From positions 1,426,001-1,490,000 of the forward strand of contig WOFQ01000001.1 of assembly GCA_012184525.1 (NCBI GenBank): a DNA stretch of 64,000 bases, read 5' to 3'. Position 1 is the first letter of the stretch. Every line of letters begins with the position of its first letter. The DNA comes from Xenoacremonium recifei. Its lineage: Eukaryota > Ascomycota > Sordariomycetes > Hypocreales > Nectriaceae. The notes under the pieces are model-generated. The model saw only the letters and a list, made by a program, of their open reading frames with translations, made no database searches and was not told the origin of the DNA. A program made the translations under genes and the position numbers. Of this stretch, positions 32,083 to 44,399 are shown piece after piece.

Positions 32083-32565
32083 TATCCCCTGTCTTTTTGC
32101 TGAAATTCCCTCTCGTTTTTCGTCTTTGATACTTGCAAGTAAAGACAAGGCATATGACCCGTCAACAAAATAATCAACACAATTTGCCAGCCATGGCTCT
32201 GTGATTTATACAGCCTTGTCGTCTAAACGTCTCATCGCCGGATGATTCATCCAAGTGGATGCCCAGGCCCAGGCCCAGGCTGAAGCTGTAAGAATCCCAG
32301 CGCGGTACGTACCTCGAGACCAACATCTCAGCCAATCACCAGCGGCAGCGCCTTCCTGCGATAGGTCTAGCGCCATCTCGCCCACACAAAGCCCTATCTG
32401 CAAAAACCCCCCACCAAAAAGGACGATATTCTCTCGAAACTTTTGAAGCTCCTCCAACCGCAACTTTTGAGTCTCTCTCAACCACCCCCCCAGCCTTCAT
32501 CACTTTGCCGCAACGCCACGTTCGAGTCGTGAAGGTTACTCCCTCCCCTACAACACCTATTCAAA
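32083..32565. promoter_or_regulatory. Divergent promoter, CUE3 / RPS20
   Basis: A 483 bp gap between the two ATGs; it includes a short GCCCAG tandem repeat at about 32259-32283. C- and CT-rich segments just before RPS20 (about 32440-32500) are typical of fungal ribosomal-protein leaders. No specific factor site is assigned. Confidence 0.5.
32259..32283. repeat. Short GCCCAG tandem repeat
   Basis: Three to four consecutive GCCCAG hexamers, directly visible, within the CUE3/RPS20 intergenic region. This is a simple repeat of unknown role. Confidence 0.7.
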
Positions 32566-33049
32566 ATGTCTTACCAGAAGGGCGACAAGGATCTTGGCGA
32601 TGCTCCCGTACGAATATCTCCTCCCCCGCGCTCGCGCTTCTCGTGATGGAAAAAAGGAGACTGACTCCCCCTTCCGCAGAAGAGCCACAAGATCCGCATC
32701 ACCCTCTCCTCCCGCAAGGTCCAGGTCCTCGAGAAGGTCTGCTCCGAGATCATCGACCGCGCTAAGAACAAGGACCTGCGCGCCAAGGGCCCCGTCCGCC
32801 TGCCCACCAAGACGCTCAAGATCACCACCCGCAAGACCCCCTGCGGTGAGGGTTCCAAGACCTGGGACTGCTACGAGATGCGCATCCACAAGCGTCTGAT
32901 CGAGTGCGTGGTTTTTTTTGGACTGTCCCGGATTTGAGAGCTGGAGTGCTAACGTGAGAAACAGCCTTAACGCCCCTACCGAGGTCGTCAAGCAGATCAT
33001 CGTCAACATCGACGCTGGTGTCGAGGTCGAGGTCACCATTGCTGCTTAA
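32566..33049 (+). CDS. RPS20: 40S ribosomal protein S20 (uS10)
   Basis: Small-subunit ribosomal protein in the 40S head. Three exons (32566-32607, 32680-32903, 32965-33049) give 116 aa, the usual size. Core motifs are KIRITLSSRKVQVLEKVC, GPVRLPTKTLKITTRKTPCG, WDCYEMRIHKRLIDL and the end VEVEVTIAA. Introns sit after codon 14 (72 nt) and within an Asp codon near residue 89 (61 nt). Intron placement early in the coding region is common for fungal ribosomal genes. The flexible N-terminus (MSYQKGDKDLG) carries K5 and K8, in the place of the yeast and human lysines that Hel2/ZNF598 ubiquitinates during ribosome collision; site equivalence is inferred. Confidence 0.96.
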
Positions 33050-33472
33050 GCGCGCGGTGGTTCTGAGATCACGAGGCGGGAAAAGGACGGGTTGGATTGA
33101 GGCGATATACCCTTTAGCTAGGGTGTTGAACTGCCATTCAGCTCCGGTAGACAAGAAAAAAAATAATAAACTCGGTTTACACCGAATATATGGCCTTGTT
33201 TCCCAATTCACTTGTGACGACAAAGATCAATCTGTATGCTAGTAAATTTTCATGGTCATCGTGATACCTAGGAAACCGAAAGCCTCCTACTTGTAATCCG
33301 TCTCCCAAATTCTGATCTCTCCTAATGTTTTCCCATAGCCGTGGTTATACACCCTGATTCCGCATATGTGCAACCGTCAACTCCGATCAATATAATATGC
33401 AACATGAAACGCCGTAAGGAGCCTCCCCATCCCTCTCTTCTAGTCCATAACCTCGGTTCACTATCAATTTTC
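33050..33472. other. Convergent intergenic region, RPS20 / NUP42-like
   Basis: Some 420 bp between convergent stops, with an A-rich tract at 33155-33169. No gene is visible. Confidence 0.4.
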
Positions 33473-35267
33473 TTAAAAGTCCCATAAAGTACATTCTCGC
33501 GGGGGTGGTAACTCGGGCATGACACCGCCCTCGAAAGTCCCCGACTGCGCAAAGGCCATCCATTGTGCTTTGGTCTTTTCATCGTACTGGTTTGGTCGCA
33601 TCTCGGTGGCTGCCGAGTATGGTGGCGGACCATTGGGGAACCATATTCTTCGCCAGGTACCATCGAACTCGCGGATTCCAGGTTTGTCGCCTTTGTAGAC
33701 AACTGACTTGCCCTTGAAATTGGCCAAGCGTCCATCCATTCCCTTGGAGGCGTAACTCTCCAAGGGAGGGTGTTGACGTGTGCTCCCTGGGGGATAGGGG
33801 TTTGCAGTTTGCGTGGTTTGGTTCGACGGCGCCTGTTGCCCTTGGGGTGCGCCGAATGGATTCGCCTGTTGAGCTGGTGCATTCTGTGGCTGCCCAAAAG
33901 GTGCAGAGGTCGTGGATGGCTGTCCAAAGGGGTTGCTAGCTGGCTGTTGGTTCTGCGTTCCAAAAGCATTCTGTGCCTGTGGTTGCTGTTGTCCAAATGG
34001 ATTGTTGCCCGAAGCATTCTGGTTTTGGTTGGCAGATCTGAATGGGCTTGCTGCCGCCGCTGGAGGAGCCGGCTGACCAAATGGATTGGGGGCGGGCTGC
34101 GAGGCTTGTCCAAACGGACTCGATGCATTGTTGCTCTGCGTGTTTGACCCAAACGGACTCTGGTTGTTCTGGGGGTTGCTCGGCGCTCCGAAGGGGTTTG
34201 CAGCAGCATTATTGTTGTTTCCAGCCGCAGCAAAGGGGCTCGCATTCGTATTAGTATTTGCCGCTGCTCCAAAAGGACTCGGCTTCTGGCCGAGCATGCT
34301 GGGTTGACCAAAGGCATTTCCTTGGGCATTTGGCTGAGATGGCTGTCCAAAGGAAGCGGTACCGAAGGGACTCGGCTTAGCACCCAGGGCAGATGGCTGG
34401 CCGAACGCCGAAGTTGGCTGCGAAGGTTGTCCAAAGGCTGAGGTCGGTTGTGTGGGCTGCCCGAAAGCAGACGGTGCCGAGGCCTGTCCAAACGACGATG
34501 CACCAGGAGCGGGCTGTGAAGGTGCACCGAAAGGGTTGGGTCGCTGGCCCAAAGCTGACGGCTGTCCAAAGGCGCTTGTCGTCGCTGGCGCTGCTCCAAA
34601 AGGAGACGAAGTGTTGGCGTTCGAGCCAAAAGGGTTCGATTGATTCGATGCCGGGACCAAGGTTTTAGGCCTCCTCCCAACCAGGAACTCTCCAAACGGT
34701 GCGCCTTGGGTGCCTTCTCTGCAGATGTCGTGTCTGTTGGGACGCTTGCTCTCCCAGCTGACGATGTACTGCACAGCCTCCGCAGAGTTTCGCAAGGCGT
34801 TCTGCATCTGCTCCTGAGCGACCTTATAAATATCCTGGGCTTGACTCAAGGCCTGTTGCTCGTTCCCTGAAGCCTTCCCCTCCCAATAGTGCATTCTGAG
34901 CTCCTCAAAGCTCATTTCACGGGGATATCCACCAAAGAGCTGCCCCGGCGCATCCCTGCCCGGCGCGTAGGCTGAGAGAATCCATTGTGGTGTTTCGGAT
35001 GACAGGTCACGCTCGATCGTATCGCTTGTGATGTTGTACTTATCTGGCAAACTGTCAGTCTATTGGTGATCGTAGAACGGCGTTGATTTCCTGGGTTCTG
35101 AGTGCCATACCCGCCAGATTCTGATTCCCTCCGCTGGACTGTCCTGACCCAAAGGCGCCGAATCGATTCGAGCTCTGGTTCCGGCTGTTGCCGCCGCTTG
35201 GGTGTTCATACCGACAACTATTGCCGAATTTGCAGTAGCCCTGTGAGAAGAATTTACATATCGTCAT
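33473..35267 (-). CDS. NUP42: CCCH zinc-finger FG nucleoporin (Nup42/Amo1-like)
   Basis: Predicted cytoplasmic-side nuclear-pore protein that helps mRNA export by stimulating Dbp5/Gle1. Two exons (35267-35111, 35043-33473) give 575 aa; the 67-nt intron has a GTATGG donor and a CTGAC branch. A single CCCH finger opens the protein (C4-x7-C12-x5-C18-x3-H22; CKFFSQGYCKFGNSCRYEH). A conserved helical part follows (WILSAYAPGRDAPGQLFGGY, FEELRMHYWEGKA, then a helix of about 45 residues). A long Gln/Asn/Pro/Ala-rich FG domain has dozens of NPFG, SPFG and AFGQPS repeats. The C-terminal motif WRRIWFPNGPPPYS and the end PPRECTLWDF look conserved and may bind Gle1. The first ATG is 35267; the frame upstream has only TTG. 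Confidence 0.85.
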
Positions 35268-35890
35268 GTTGGACAAAGAAGGATCGGATGGTGGTCGAGA
35301 CGGGATGGGGGGTTGGTCCGGCAAGAGAAGCTACCTCATTGCGAGGAAATGATGCGGCGAGAAGTAGAAATTCGGTTCAGGCGGCGGCTAAAAAGGGCAA
35401 CAATTGTGTAAGCTGTCATACACAGGGGCTGGCGGCGCAAATGGATGTCGAGATGTCGAGATGTAAAGGTCAAAGGATGAATATGCCGTTGGGCGCAGGT
35501 CCAAGCTCGCTCGCGCCTGCCATGTGCTGGCTGACCAGACGCGAAAAGAATCTTAGCGCATTGTCAGCCTTGCATTTTGGTGCCAGTGCAGCAAGCCAAT
35601 GGGAGGAAGCACCTGGACAGCCCCAAATCAGTGGGGAGCTCCCGTTCCGCGCTTTCTTGGGAACATTGGATCCAACACAAACCAGTGAAGTGATGCTTCT
35701 GATTGACATCATTGAATTTTTTGGCTTTTACTATTTTCCAATCTGCATATATGAAGATTCCAGCTTCAAAACGAAGCAGTGTGATGTGCCCACTCCTACA
35801 CTCCTCTTTCTAGCCAAACTACGGAGTACCCCACACAACATCCTCTGATCACAGTCTGTTGAACTGTTCCTTCTCCTCCTCCCATGACAT
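35268..35890. other. Intergenic, upstream of NUP42-like gene
   Basis: About 620 bp holding the NUP42 promoter and the P450 3' end, both minus strand. The 248-codon plus-strand frame at 35102-35848 runs across the NUP42 first exon and shows no domain; I do not call it. Confidence 0.4.
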
Positions 35891-37764
35891 CTATACCTGC
35901 TCAACCTTACGGAACTCGATCATGGGTCCATTCTTAGCACTAGTGAAGGTGTCGACCAGCTGGAACTCCGAAGGTCGATGACGGCCCCATTCGTTACTCG
36001 GCTTACCCTCACCAGGGTCAACAATGCCGACAGCCTTCCTCATGTCATAAAGGAACATTGTTCGAGCCAGAGTGTTCGTCATTTCGACATAAGCCAAACC
36101 CTTTCCGATACAGCCACGAGGACCAATAGAAAAGGGACAGAATGCGCTTGAAGCGAGGGCGACCTCCTCTTCGGTGGTGGGTCGACCAGTCAGGGGGTTG
36201 ATCTCTCCTACCAACCATCTCTCGGGAACGTACTGGTACGGCGAGGGATAGTAGGCTTCGTTGTGATGGATGGTGTAATGCGGCGTGCCGACAACGGTAC
36301 CAACAGGTATGGAGTTTCCGTCGATCGTGATTCCACCTGGAAGGACTTCACGGGGCAAGATGCCGCCTACAGAAGGTGATAGACGCATGGCTTCATCGAT
36401 GCAAGCTCGGAGATACGTGCAAGATCCCAGGGCAGGGCCGTGGCAGATTTCTTCAACATCCTTGAACTTATTGCGAATCTCTTGGTTCACCTTCTCCAAG
36501 GCGCGCGGGTTCCGGACCAGGTAGAAGAGGGTCGAAGCCATGGCAGTCGAAGTGGTATCAGACCCAGCGATGATACTAAGCGCATCTTGAGTCAGCGACA
36601 ATACTTTTTTCTATGGGAAATATCGACCTACAGCAAGTTTGATTCTCCCCAGAGCTCAGGCGTGGAGAAGCCCTGGCCAGTTTCGGGGTCGCGGGCCTTC
36701 AACAGGTAATAGAAGAAGTCTCGACGGTCGGTCTCCTCGCCCAACTTGGTGCGCTCGGTCAGCTGTCCCTTGCTGTATGCCATGTATCGGGCACGACCAG
36801 CAGCCAGTCCGGGGAACAAGACTTTGTCGAGCTTGAGCCGGTCCACGACGGGCATCGTACCGCACTACCAGATGGTTAACATTGCTCATATCCTGAAACG
36901 AGACTCCATTGGAAAACTTACGATCAGATGTCGAGTCGTTGCAGCTTCCACGAGACCAAGAGCAAATCGGTTGTCGGGGCTCTCGAGCATGTGAAATGCC
37001 TTGCCAAAGCTCAAATCGCCAAGAATATCCATGGCGAGATAGTTGCACCAGTCGCTCATGTTTCGGGGTTCAGACCAGCCCTTAGATTCGTAGGTAGTGC
37101 CGCGACCAATCTGTTCGCAAAACGTACGAACGTTTCCGAGGATGTATCGCTGCATCTCCTTCATGGCACTCTCCGAGAAGGCATGAGAGAGGACACGTCG
37201 CTTTCGCGCATGCACCTCCTTGTCACGAGTGTTGTGCGTATTGGCAGCTGGGTGGACAAAGGCGTTGTAAAACTCGGCCTTGCGGACGTTAGAGCGGAAG
37301 CCATAGATCTCTTTCAGGGCCTGGTTCGAGTTAAAGGACAGCGAGTTAGGTCCAAACCGCACGACCTTGCCTAGAGTGCTGTGTCAGAGCTACAGTTTGG
37401 TCAGGGGAGGACTTCATGCGCTTACCGTATTTCTGGTGCATTCGCCAGAACTCCAGATGCCTGTCGCCTTTCCAGGCGTGGTAGAGCTGGAAGCCATCGG
37501 TGATCTTGGCGATAAAGGGGCCGGGATATTTGGCGAGCGGATGGAAGAACACTCGGTATACAACAAGAACGACGGTCTAAGAAAGCTCGATTAGACGCTG
37601 GACACTCTTAAACACGACTCCGGGTCTTCCGCTAGACTTGGGGATGCAAGGGAACGAGGATCACGAGTGTCAAAGCCACTTACATAAAGCACTCCGGCTC
37701 CCAAAGCAACTCCAAGCCACACCCAAAGGTGGTTGAGATCGATGTCGAGATCAGCAAGCGCCAT
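35891..37764 (-). CDS. Cytochrome P450 monooxygenase
   Basis: ER-anchored haem monooxygenase; the substrate is unknown. Five exons (37764-37684, 37576-37426, 37370-36922, 36864-36632, 36575-35891) give 532 aa. The N-terminal anchor is LWVWLGVALGAGVLYTVVLVV, followed by a hinge (VFFHPLAKYPGPF). The I-helix has AGSDTTSTA (about 308-316), the K-helix EAMR (366-369), then PERW (422-425), and the haem loop FCPFSIGPRGCIGKG with the iron ligand C460. The sequence around PGPFIAKITDGFQLYHAWKG resembles the fungal benzoate 4-monooxygenase/isotrichodermin C-15 hydroxylase-like group, but that does not fix the reaction. No other metabolic-cluster genes flank it, so a lone detoxification or catabolic enzyme is the simplest reading. 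The first ATG is 37764; upstream in frame only GTG occurs. Confidence 0.92.
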
Positions 37765-39252
37765 GTTCACTAAGAGACGGCCTGGTCCTCTTTCTTCGTC
37801 CAAGGAAAGCACTGAGGCCGATGGGTGAAGAATGAGGAGGAGTAGCAGTGTCAGCCATGGCGAAGCATTCGTCGACACCTTATCTTATTCTCATTCTGCT
37901 GCTCTCCTCTGCCACAATGGGCGCTACACTAACAGACCTTCCCTCCATCATGTGCAGATGACGCTCGAATCGGCTTGTCGCGGCACAGAAATCTGGAGGC
38001 TTATCGATGACGCCCTAGCCTGTTTTGGGAGTTGGGGATTCGGGGGCGCGCCGGTTAGGTTCGGATTGGAAATGGCGGAACTGTAACGGGATGGTCGTTT
38101 TCAGAGTGAGATTTCGGAATGGGAGGGTGAGATTGTGGGGAGAGAAGATATCGGGTCAGATTCTGGGGTATGGGGGATACAGATGTTGAGCTGTTGATAG
38201 GAAGTTGGAGGGCAGTCATATCCGAAGTTGAGGGGATCATGAACTGCAAGTGCCAACGACACACCCACAACTTGCACCTGCCTCATTCATTAAGATGGTG
38301 TCAACGCCATATCTTAGTGCTAATGTAAGCATTCCGGGGGCAGGAACCTTCCAGTACTAAAAGAAGCCACGGTTCCGCCAAACAATACCGCTGATTTGTT
38401 ATTGTTGCTCGTAGATTCGCGCTCCCACTCGGGAACCGCCTAGTTCAAGAACCTACAACAACCGCGTCTCCAACCGCCTCAACGTCATCAGCAAGGATTC
38501 GAGTGGCTCCTCCCTTGGTATTTCTCCATGCCAATGCAGTGAAAGAGCCTGCGCCATCCGAGCCAGGGCGACAGCGGTACCTTTCCCGCCAGCGGAACCA
38601 ACTCTGGCTCCGAGAATGTGCGGCTCTTGCCGGAGCTAGTGGGGCCGTGTTGGCCGGAGCTCCAGGGCGTTGCTTTGATATCACGGCGAGTTTGGACGTT
38701 GATTGGCGTCCTGGACGGTTGTACTCGTTTATGTATGTGGGTTTGCCGGGCTAGTTTTGACGTGCCGTTGGAGGCCGAGATGAGAGCCATTAATGAACCC
38801 TGAAACCTCCACCCGATGCTATGTGTTGGCACAGGGCATTTCAAATGCATTGGGGATTGAAAAAAAGGCTTCAAAATGTTTCAAGATACGGACTGGCCAA
38901 TAAGCAGTCTTATAATTCTTTCGTCTTATCTCGATCCCCGGTCTGCTATTTCGCGTGATAGTCGACTATAAAAATAATCATCAACTTACCCTACACGCAA
39001 GACTTGGTGAAGCTTGACTACTCATGTGCACGATATCGAAATTCAATCACAGTTCGCACCAGGTAATTCAAAGGTAGAAGGATATATTATGTACCCAATA
39101 AGTAGTGGTAGTAACATGGCTCGTCGAAGAACATCAACCTCTCTCCCCACATTACTGTCATGGACGCGTCCGTCACATCGTGTCGATATTACACCATCAA
39201 ACCTCTTGAACAAAAAAGTTGAACAACAAGAATTATAGCCGTATTAGCGCTT
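37765..39252. other. 1.5 kb intergenic, P450 promoter and CWH43 3' flank
   Basis: No supportable gene. The frames at 38488-38874 (-) and 38503-38754 (+) overlap each other and show no domain or splice logic. The left part probably holds the P450 promoter. Confidence 0.45.
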
Positions 39253-42200
39253 CTAATTGAAGTACCGCGGCTCATCAAATACATGATACCTGTGGTCACG
39301 TACGCCGTCTCCGCGGAACATGCGCGGGAAGCGCCAGCCTTCAGGCACGATCTCCTCCTCGACGCGGCGATTGCGCTGTTCGGCTGGAAGCGCCTCGAGT
39401 CCCTCAGCCTGGTCTAGCGACTGCGGGATGACGAATTTGGCCACTTGAAGCTCGGTGTCGGTGATGGAGCTGCGGCTGACACGCGCGTAGCCTACACGCT
39501 TCAGACGCTTGTACAAGATGTACTCACACCAGCGGTCCCAATCCGATGGGTCAACGTCGTTCATGCCCGACTTCTCGCTGACATATGTGTTGTAGTTGCC
39601 CTCGAGCGGCTCCGTCACGAGGTAGCTGAGTAAGATGGCAGGTCGGGGCGTTGAGCCCATCAACTCAGCCATGTAGAGGGACTGGAGGCGGCGGTCCTCG
39701 GGGTCTTCCTCCTGACCGGAGTGGAAGACAAAGACATCCACCTCCTGACCGTAGACATCCAGTGTCGCGTGGATGGCCGGGGCCAGCTCGCCCACGGGGC
39801 TGGGCAGAAGGTGGTGTTCTGACCGCAGAATGGGGAACTTGGAGAGGAGGGCGGCTCCCCAGGTGTGCTTATTGGGGCCTGGGCCGTAGTCGACGTACAT
39901 GCCGAGTTCTTCGGCAAGGAACTGTGTCGAATCCCGGTTGCCCATGATGATACGTTGGTTATCCGACTCGAGGAGACCAATCACGTCAACCTCGAGATCA
40001 CGGATAAGATCGCGCATGCGGTACTCCGACGACCACATGTCGTTGTCGAGGGTGAAGTGGATGGTCCAGATGCCCGCTGTGAGGATACGGTCATCGGGGT
40101 GGTAGGGTTGATAGTCATTGGCAGGGAAGCGCATAAAAGCTGCGCACAAGAAAAACACGTTGATAATGAACGTCCCAACCCCGAAATACTTCCTCTGCTG
40201 AGTCGGTATCGACCACTTAGCCGGTGGGCTTTGTGACCTGGAGGCGTTGACGTCGTAGACACCTGCACCGATGAATGCCATCATCGTGATCATGATCCAG
40301 TCAGTATGTTCGCGGACGAGGTGGCCACCAGGCACAAAGGCGTACGCAACAACCCAAACGTGGAAAAGCACCAAAAAATTGTAAAGGAGGAACCCAAGGC
40401 CAAAGGTCTTGAGGGGACTCTTCTTCGCAGCATGTGTAATCATAGGCACGGAGAACGCCATCAGATACGCAGCCAACGCCAAAGCACCGTAATATCCTGT
40501 CCAATGACTGCAGAATGTCACGAGAATAGCACCAACGCTGCCAACCACGAAGCAGGGCCAGCCGGTAGCCAAATTGGGCCTCAGGAGACCGCCAAAGACA
40601 CCAAGTGACATCGCAACAACGGTCAACCAGCCATGAGTGGAGAAATAGGGGCCACGGATAGGATATCCTTCCCAACCCCAGAGAATCATGGTGCTGGTGT
40701 CTGAGAGCAATGAATGAAGAGCGAAGAACAAGCCACCGAGGCCGATGGAGGTAAGAGAGCTGGAACCGCCAGCCTTGTCATCGGTATAGTTACCAGTCGT
40801 CAACGGGGCCTTTCGAGTAAAGCGGAGGGCAGCGAGGACACCGAGAATGAGACCGGTACCATTCCACCCACCATTTGCAGCGTGCATAATGGCCCAAACG
40901 GGGTTGTTTGTTCGCCAAGCAAACTTGATGGTAGACGAAAGAATCAAGCCAATCATCCAGCCAAGGACCTTGGATTCAAGACGGCTGCCATGCATAGATT
41001 CGGTGTAAAGAGTGGCGGACCAGCCAAGGCAGGCCATGATGACGCCGAAGCCAACCGTGAAGAGTCGGAGGGTGGGCTCGCTAACAAGATACGCTGCAAT
41101 TCCAGCTAGCGAAAGGAGATGCACTGTCCTCAGATTGTTAAAAACCCACGCTCGAGCAAATGGGATACCCAGAATGAAGGGCGAGGTCGTGGTCATGATG
41201 AGGACCTCATAGCCCGAAATACCCATGTACCAAAGCGGGAAGACTAGACCAGGGTCAGCGACGCGTGTAAGAAACCGCGAGATGGCGCACTTACACCAGA
41301 CTAAAACACCAAGACTGGTGAGAATGGTCCAGAAAATGAACTGGAATATGTTAGAATAGAGATTCTAGGGACATGATATTGCGCAAGGCTTGGCCGACCC
41401 ACCCCATGATAGATGTCTGCGGCAATGTCAAACGCCTCATCCCAGGTAAAGCGACCGGCGAAAACGCCACCCGTAGCCTTCTCCTTCCTGTGAAACTGTC
41501 AACGGCTGCAAATGTAGCACATGGAAGAATGGAGTACGTACTCTTTCTCGAGGACAGCAGAGGGTACGGACGATCGGTTTTCACTGCGAAAGACTTAGAA
41601 CGAGATCACCTCAACAAATCTATTGTTCAAAATTGTATGAAGATCCAAAAAGAAAAGAATCCTCCCTATCTCGGAAGCCATTGGACGTACCCCTTGCTGA
41701 TTCCCTTGACGTCGCGGACCATGATCTCAAAGGTGTCGAAGTCAAGTGCCGTCACCGCGTCAAAGGCCACATCAAACAGGATCAGGGACCACTCGAAAAA
41801 GGCGTACGTGGTATATGCTGATCGACGAGGTTAGCGGAAATGTTTGTTGGGCGGGTCACGGGGCCGTTGTCTGGCTGTCTCACCTCCGGCGACGCGATGA
41901 ACCTTGTGCTGGATAAAAAAGTAGATCAGGGGTACCAGCGTGCCAAAGAAGGCCGTGGACAGGTACTTGCGATACTTGATGGCGCGGGGGTTAGGCGGGC
42001 TGAGGGCGATGCAGCCAAGAGTCCAGGGCAGCGTCGCAACGATGTACGAGATCATGAGGATATCATGCCAGTCGTGGTCGTCGGTGGACGTAATGTAGGT
42101 CCAGCCGCCACAGGTAAGGGTTCGAAACAGGCCCATGAGGGCAACGAATGCGGGGAGTTTCTGGCCAGGTTTCCTCGTCAAGAGGTACCACAGCCCAACG

Positions 42201-42609
42201 AGCGCAAAGCGAGGACCTGCACATGCCAATTAGACGCTCCGTCGCGTAATCGATGACTCTTTCGATGCCGTACCGGATGTTATCGCGATAAAAATCATGA
42301 AGAAGGACCGTTCGGGATATCGATCGCCAATGGTGGCCGACACCGAGGGGAACCACTCGTCTGGGTAGCCGTAGAACTCATTCTTGACGATCTTGTGGTA
42401 ATGCAGCGAGACGCCGATGAAGAGAGCGCTCAGGAACGCAGCTGGAGCATCGTCAGCATCGCCGGTCGGCCCCTGGAGGCGCCATCACGCGCGCAAAGCA
42501 ACGGCAGCGACAACTTACCGTAGGCGACAGTCGTGTGCGCCCAGCTCACCAGGTTGCCGTTGAAGCTCAACAGCACGCCGCTGTCCTTGTCTTTGTACCG
42601 GGACGCCAT
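39253..42609 (-). CDS. CWH43: GPI-anchor lipid remodelling protein Cwh43
   Basis: Multi-pass ER-membrane protein that in yeast replaces the diacylglycerol of GPI anchors with ceramide. Seven exons (42609-42519, 42441-42274, 42216-41884, 41817-41691, 41487-41403, 41340-41295, 41243-39253) give 946 aa, matching the fused yeast protein. The N-terminal part is the Frag1/DRAM/Sfk1-like membrane domain (SWAHTTVAYAAFLSALFIGV, FALVGLWYLL, GWTYITS). Many helices follow (IWTILTSLGV-like and GISGYEVLIMTTTSPFILGI). A C-terminal endonuclease/phosphatase-like luminal domain has TIHFTLDNDMWSSEYRMRDL, EVDVIGLLESD, YVDYGPGPNKHTWGAALLSK and VFVFHSGQEEDPEDRRLQ. Introns are about 51-73 nt. Exon 6 is only 46 nt. 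The gene is divergent from UTP6. Confidence 0.93.
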
Positions 42610-43149
42610 TTTTGAGCCGAGAAAAGCACAGAACAGAGACGCTGCGATCCCATCCGGAGAATCCGGGAGCCAAGTTCGCAGTGGGAGAACGAGGGACGGC
42701 GACAATGCTCTTGAAAGTGGTGAGATTTTCGGACGAGACAACGGGCCTCGGAGCTTTCAAGTCAGTCAGTCGCGACGGGACAGCAATTGCCAGTGGAGCT
42801 GCTACAGGGATCCAGATGGATGGTGCGCTCCCGCAGCTGCTGCCCTCCAGAAGGCGCCAGCTTAGCGCACGCCTTCCCCCCGGAATTAATTTGATCGGAC
42901 AGGGCTGGTAGGCGATGAGGCCCTGTAGCCTGTGGCTAGTGCCGATGTCATAGCGAGGCTGAGAACTGCTGCTTGCGACGGACAGGAGCTGTTCCCCGCC
43001 AGGTTTGCACGCCAACGCCGAGGACCCGCTAAAATGTTTTTTCTCTGCTTTGTGCAAAAACTCCAGACGGCAGCCGACAACGTCGATCTCACGGCGTTCC
43101 AGCATCCCCAATTCAATCATCCTAGTCTACGCAGTCGCCTCGAGTCGCC
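42610..43149. promoter_or_regulatory. Divergent promoter region, CWH43 / UTP6
   Basis: A 540 bp gap between opposed ATGs. Opposed open frames here (such as 42515-43120, minus) overlap the first CWH43 exon and show no domain. No specific element is assigned. Confidence 0.45.
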
Positions 43150-44399
43150 ATGGCCGGAGTTGCTGAGAAGGCGAGATTTTATCTTGAGCGCGCTGTACCA
43201 CAGCTCCGCGAGTGGGAAGACAAGGAAATCTTTTCCAAGGTATGTCCTCTCGCCGTCTTATGAGGTTGCCGTTCCCAGCTAACGTGTCTCCGTTTGCAAA
43301 GGACGAAATTCGCACCATTGTCCAGAAACGAAACGACTTCGAACACAAGGTCCTCTCGCCCGGCAACAAGACTTCTGACTGGTCGTCTTATGCCCAGTGG
43401 GAACAGTCGCTGGAGGCGCTCCGAACGAAACGATGCCAGCGTCTGAAGATTAGACATCTCAACTCGGCGCATGCTGGTCAGGGCCGAGTCCTCGCCATAT
43501 ACGAGCGAGGTGTCAACCGACATCCTGGGAGCGGAGAGCTTTGGAGGGAATATCTGTCGTACACCGCCAAGGTCAAGGCCTCGAAGCGTTGGCGGCGCAC
43601 CATGACCAACGCCCTCCGCATGATGCCCACGGATCCCGAGCTGTGGGTTATGGCTGGGAAGCGATCAGCGCGCAACGGAGACATGGCCGGTGCTCGAGGT
43701 TTCTTCATGCGAGGATGTCGCTTCTGCACCAAGGACGGTCGGTTATGGCTTGAGTATGCCAAGTGCGAGATGGAGTGGTTGCAAAAGGTTCAGCGGAGGC
43801 AAAGCGGAAAGAATACCCAGGATGCGCTGCGGCCAGATAGGATGGAGGAGGATGACGAGCTCCGGATTGTTGACAGCGATGACGAAGACGCAGACGGCGT
43901 GCTGTTGCCCGAGCCCTCAAGAGCGCAGGCCAAGGTTATTGACAAGCAAGCCGCCCAACAACTGGCCTCCAACCCGGCCATGGATGGTGCGATCCCCATG
44001 GCGATCTTCGACATTTGCAAGAAGCAGTCTTTCTTCACCGCCGATGTCGCAGAGACTTTCTTCAGACTTTTCACTTCATTTACAGACCTTGCGGTACAAC
44101 CCAAAATATCGCAACATGTGTTGGATGCATTGGACGAAGACTATCCCGACCATCCTGCGACCTGCAACGCCCACATCCGCCAACCCATAATTGGTGTTAG
44201 CCCCTACACGGCGGAGTTCCCTAAGAGCTTGAGAGAGGTTCTAGCACGATTGAAGAAATACACAAGTATCACGACGGACAAGGCTGAGCTGGGGCGGAAG
44301 ACAGTGGCCTGGGTCGACGAGTTCTTGGTAATGGAGAATCTCGACGAGGGCATTCGAACTGTTCTGGAGCATATCAAGACAAGGGCAGAGGCGATATAG
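43150..44399 (+). CDS. UTP6: U3 snoRNP / SSU processome protein Utp6
   Basis: Nucleolar component of the UTP-B subcomplex of the small-subunit processome, needed for 18S rRNA maturation. Two exons (43150-43239, 43302-44399) with a 62-nt intron (GTATGT donor, GCTAAC branch) give 395 aa. The N-terminus AEKARFYLERAVPQLREWED and EIFSKDEIRTIVQKRNDFEH is the Utp6 signature. HAT (half-TPR) repeats follow: WSSYAQWEQSLEALRTKR, IYERGVNRHPGSGELWREYL and ARGFFMRGCRFCTKDGRLWL. An acidic linker (EEDDELRIVDSDDEDADG) leads to a C-terminal helical part. The open frame also extends left of the intron in another reading, which does not belong to the protein. Confidence 0.92.

Noticed and set aside
7523..42609. 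GPI1 and CWH43 as a GPI-anchor gene cluster
   Set aside because: They are over 29 kb apart with many unrelated genes between; co-location is not evidence of clustering.
42515..43120. 201-codon minus-strand frame before CWH43
   Set aside because: It overlaps the first CWH43 exon in another frame and has no domain.
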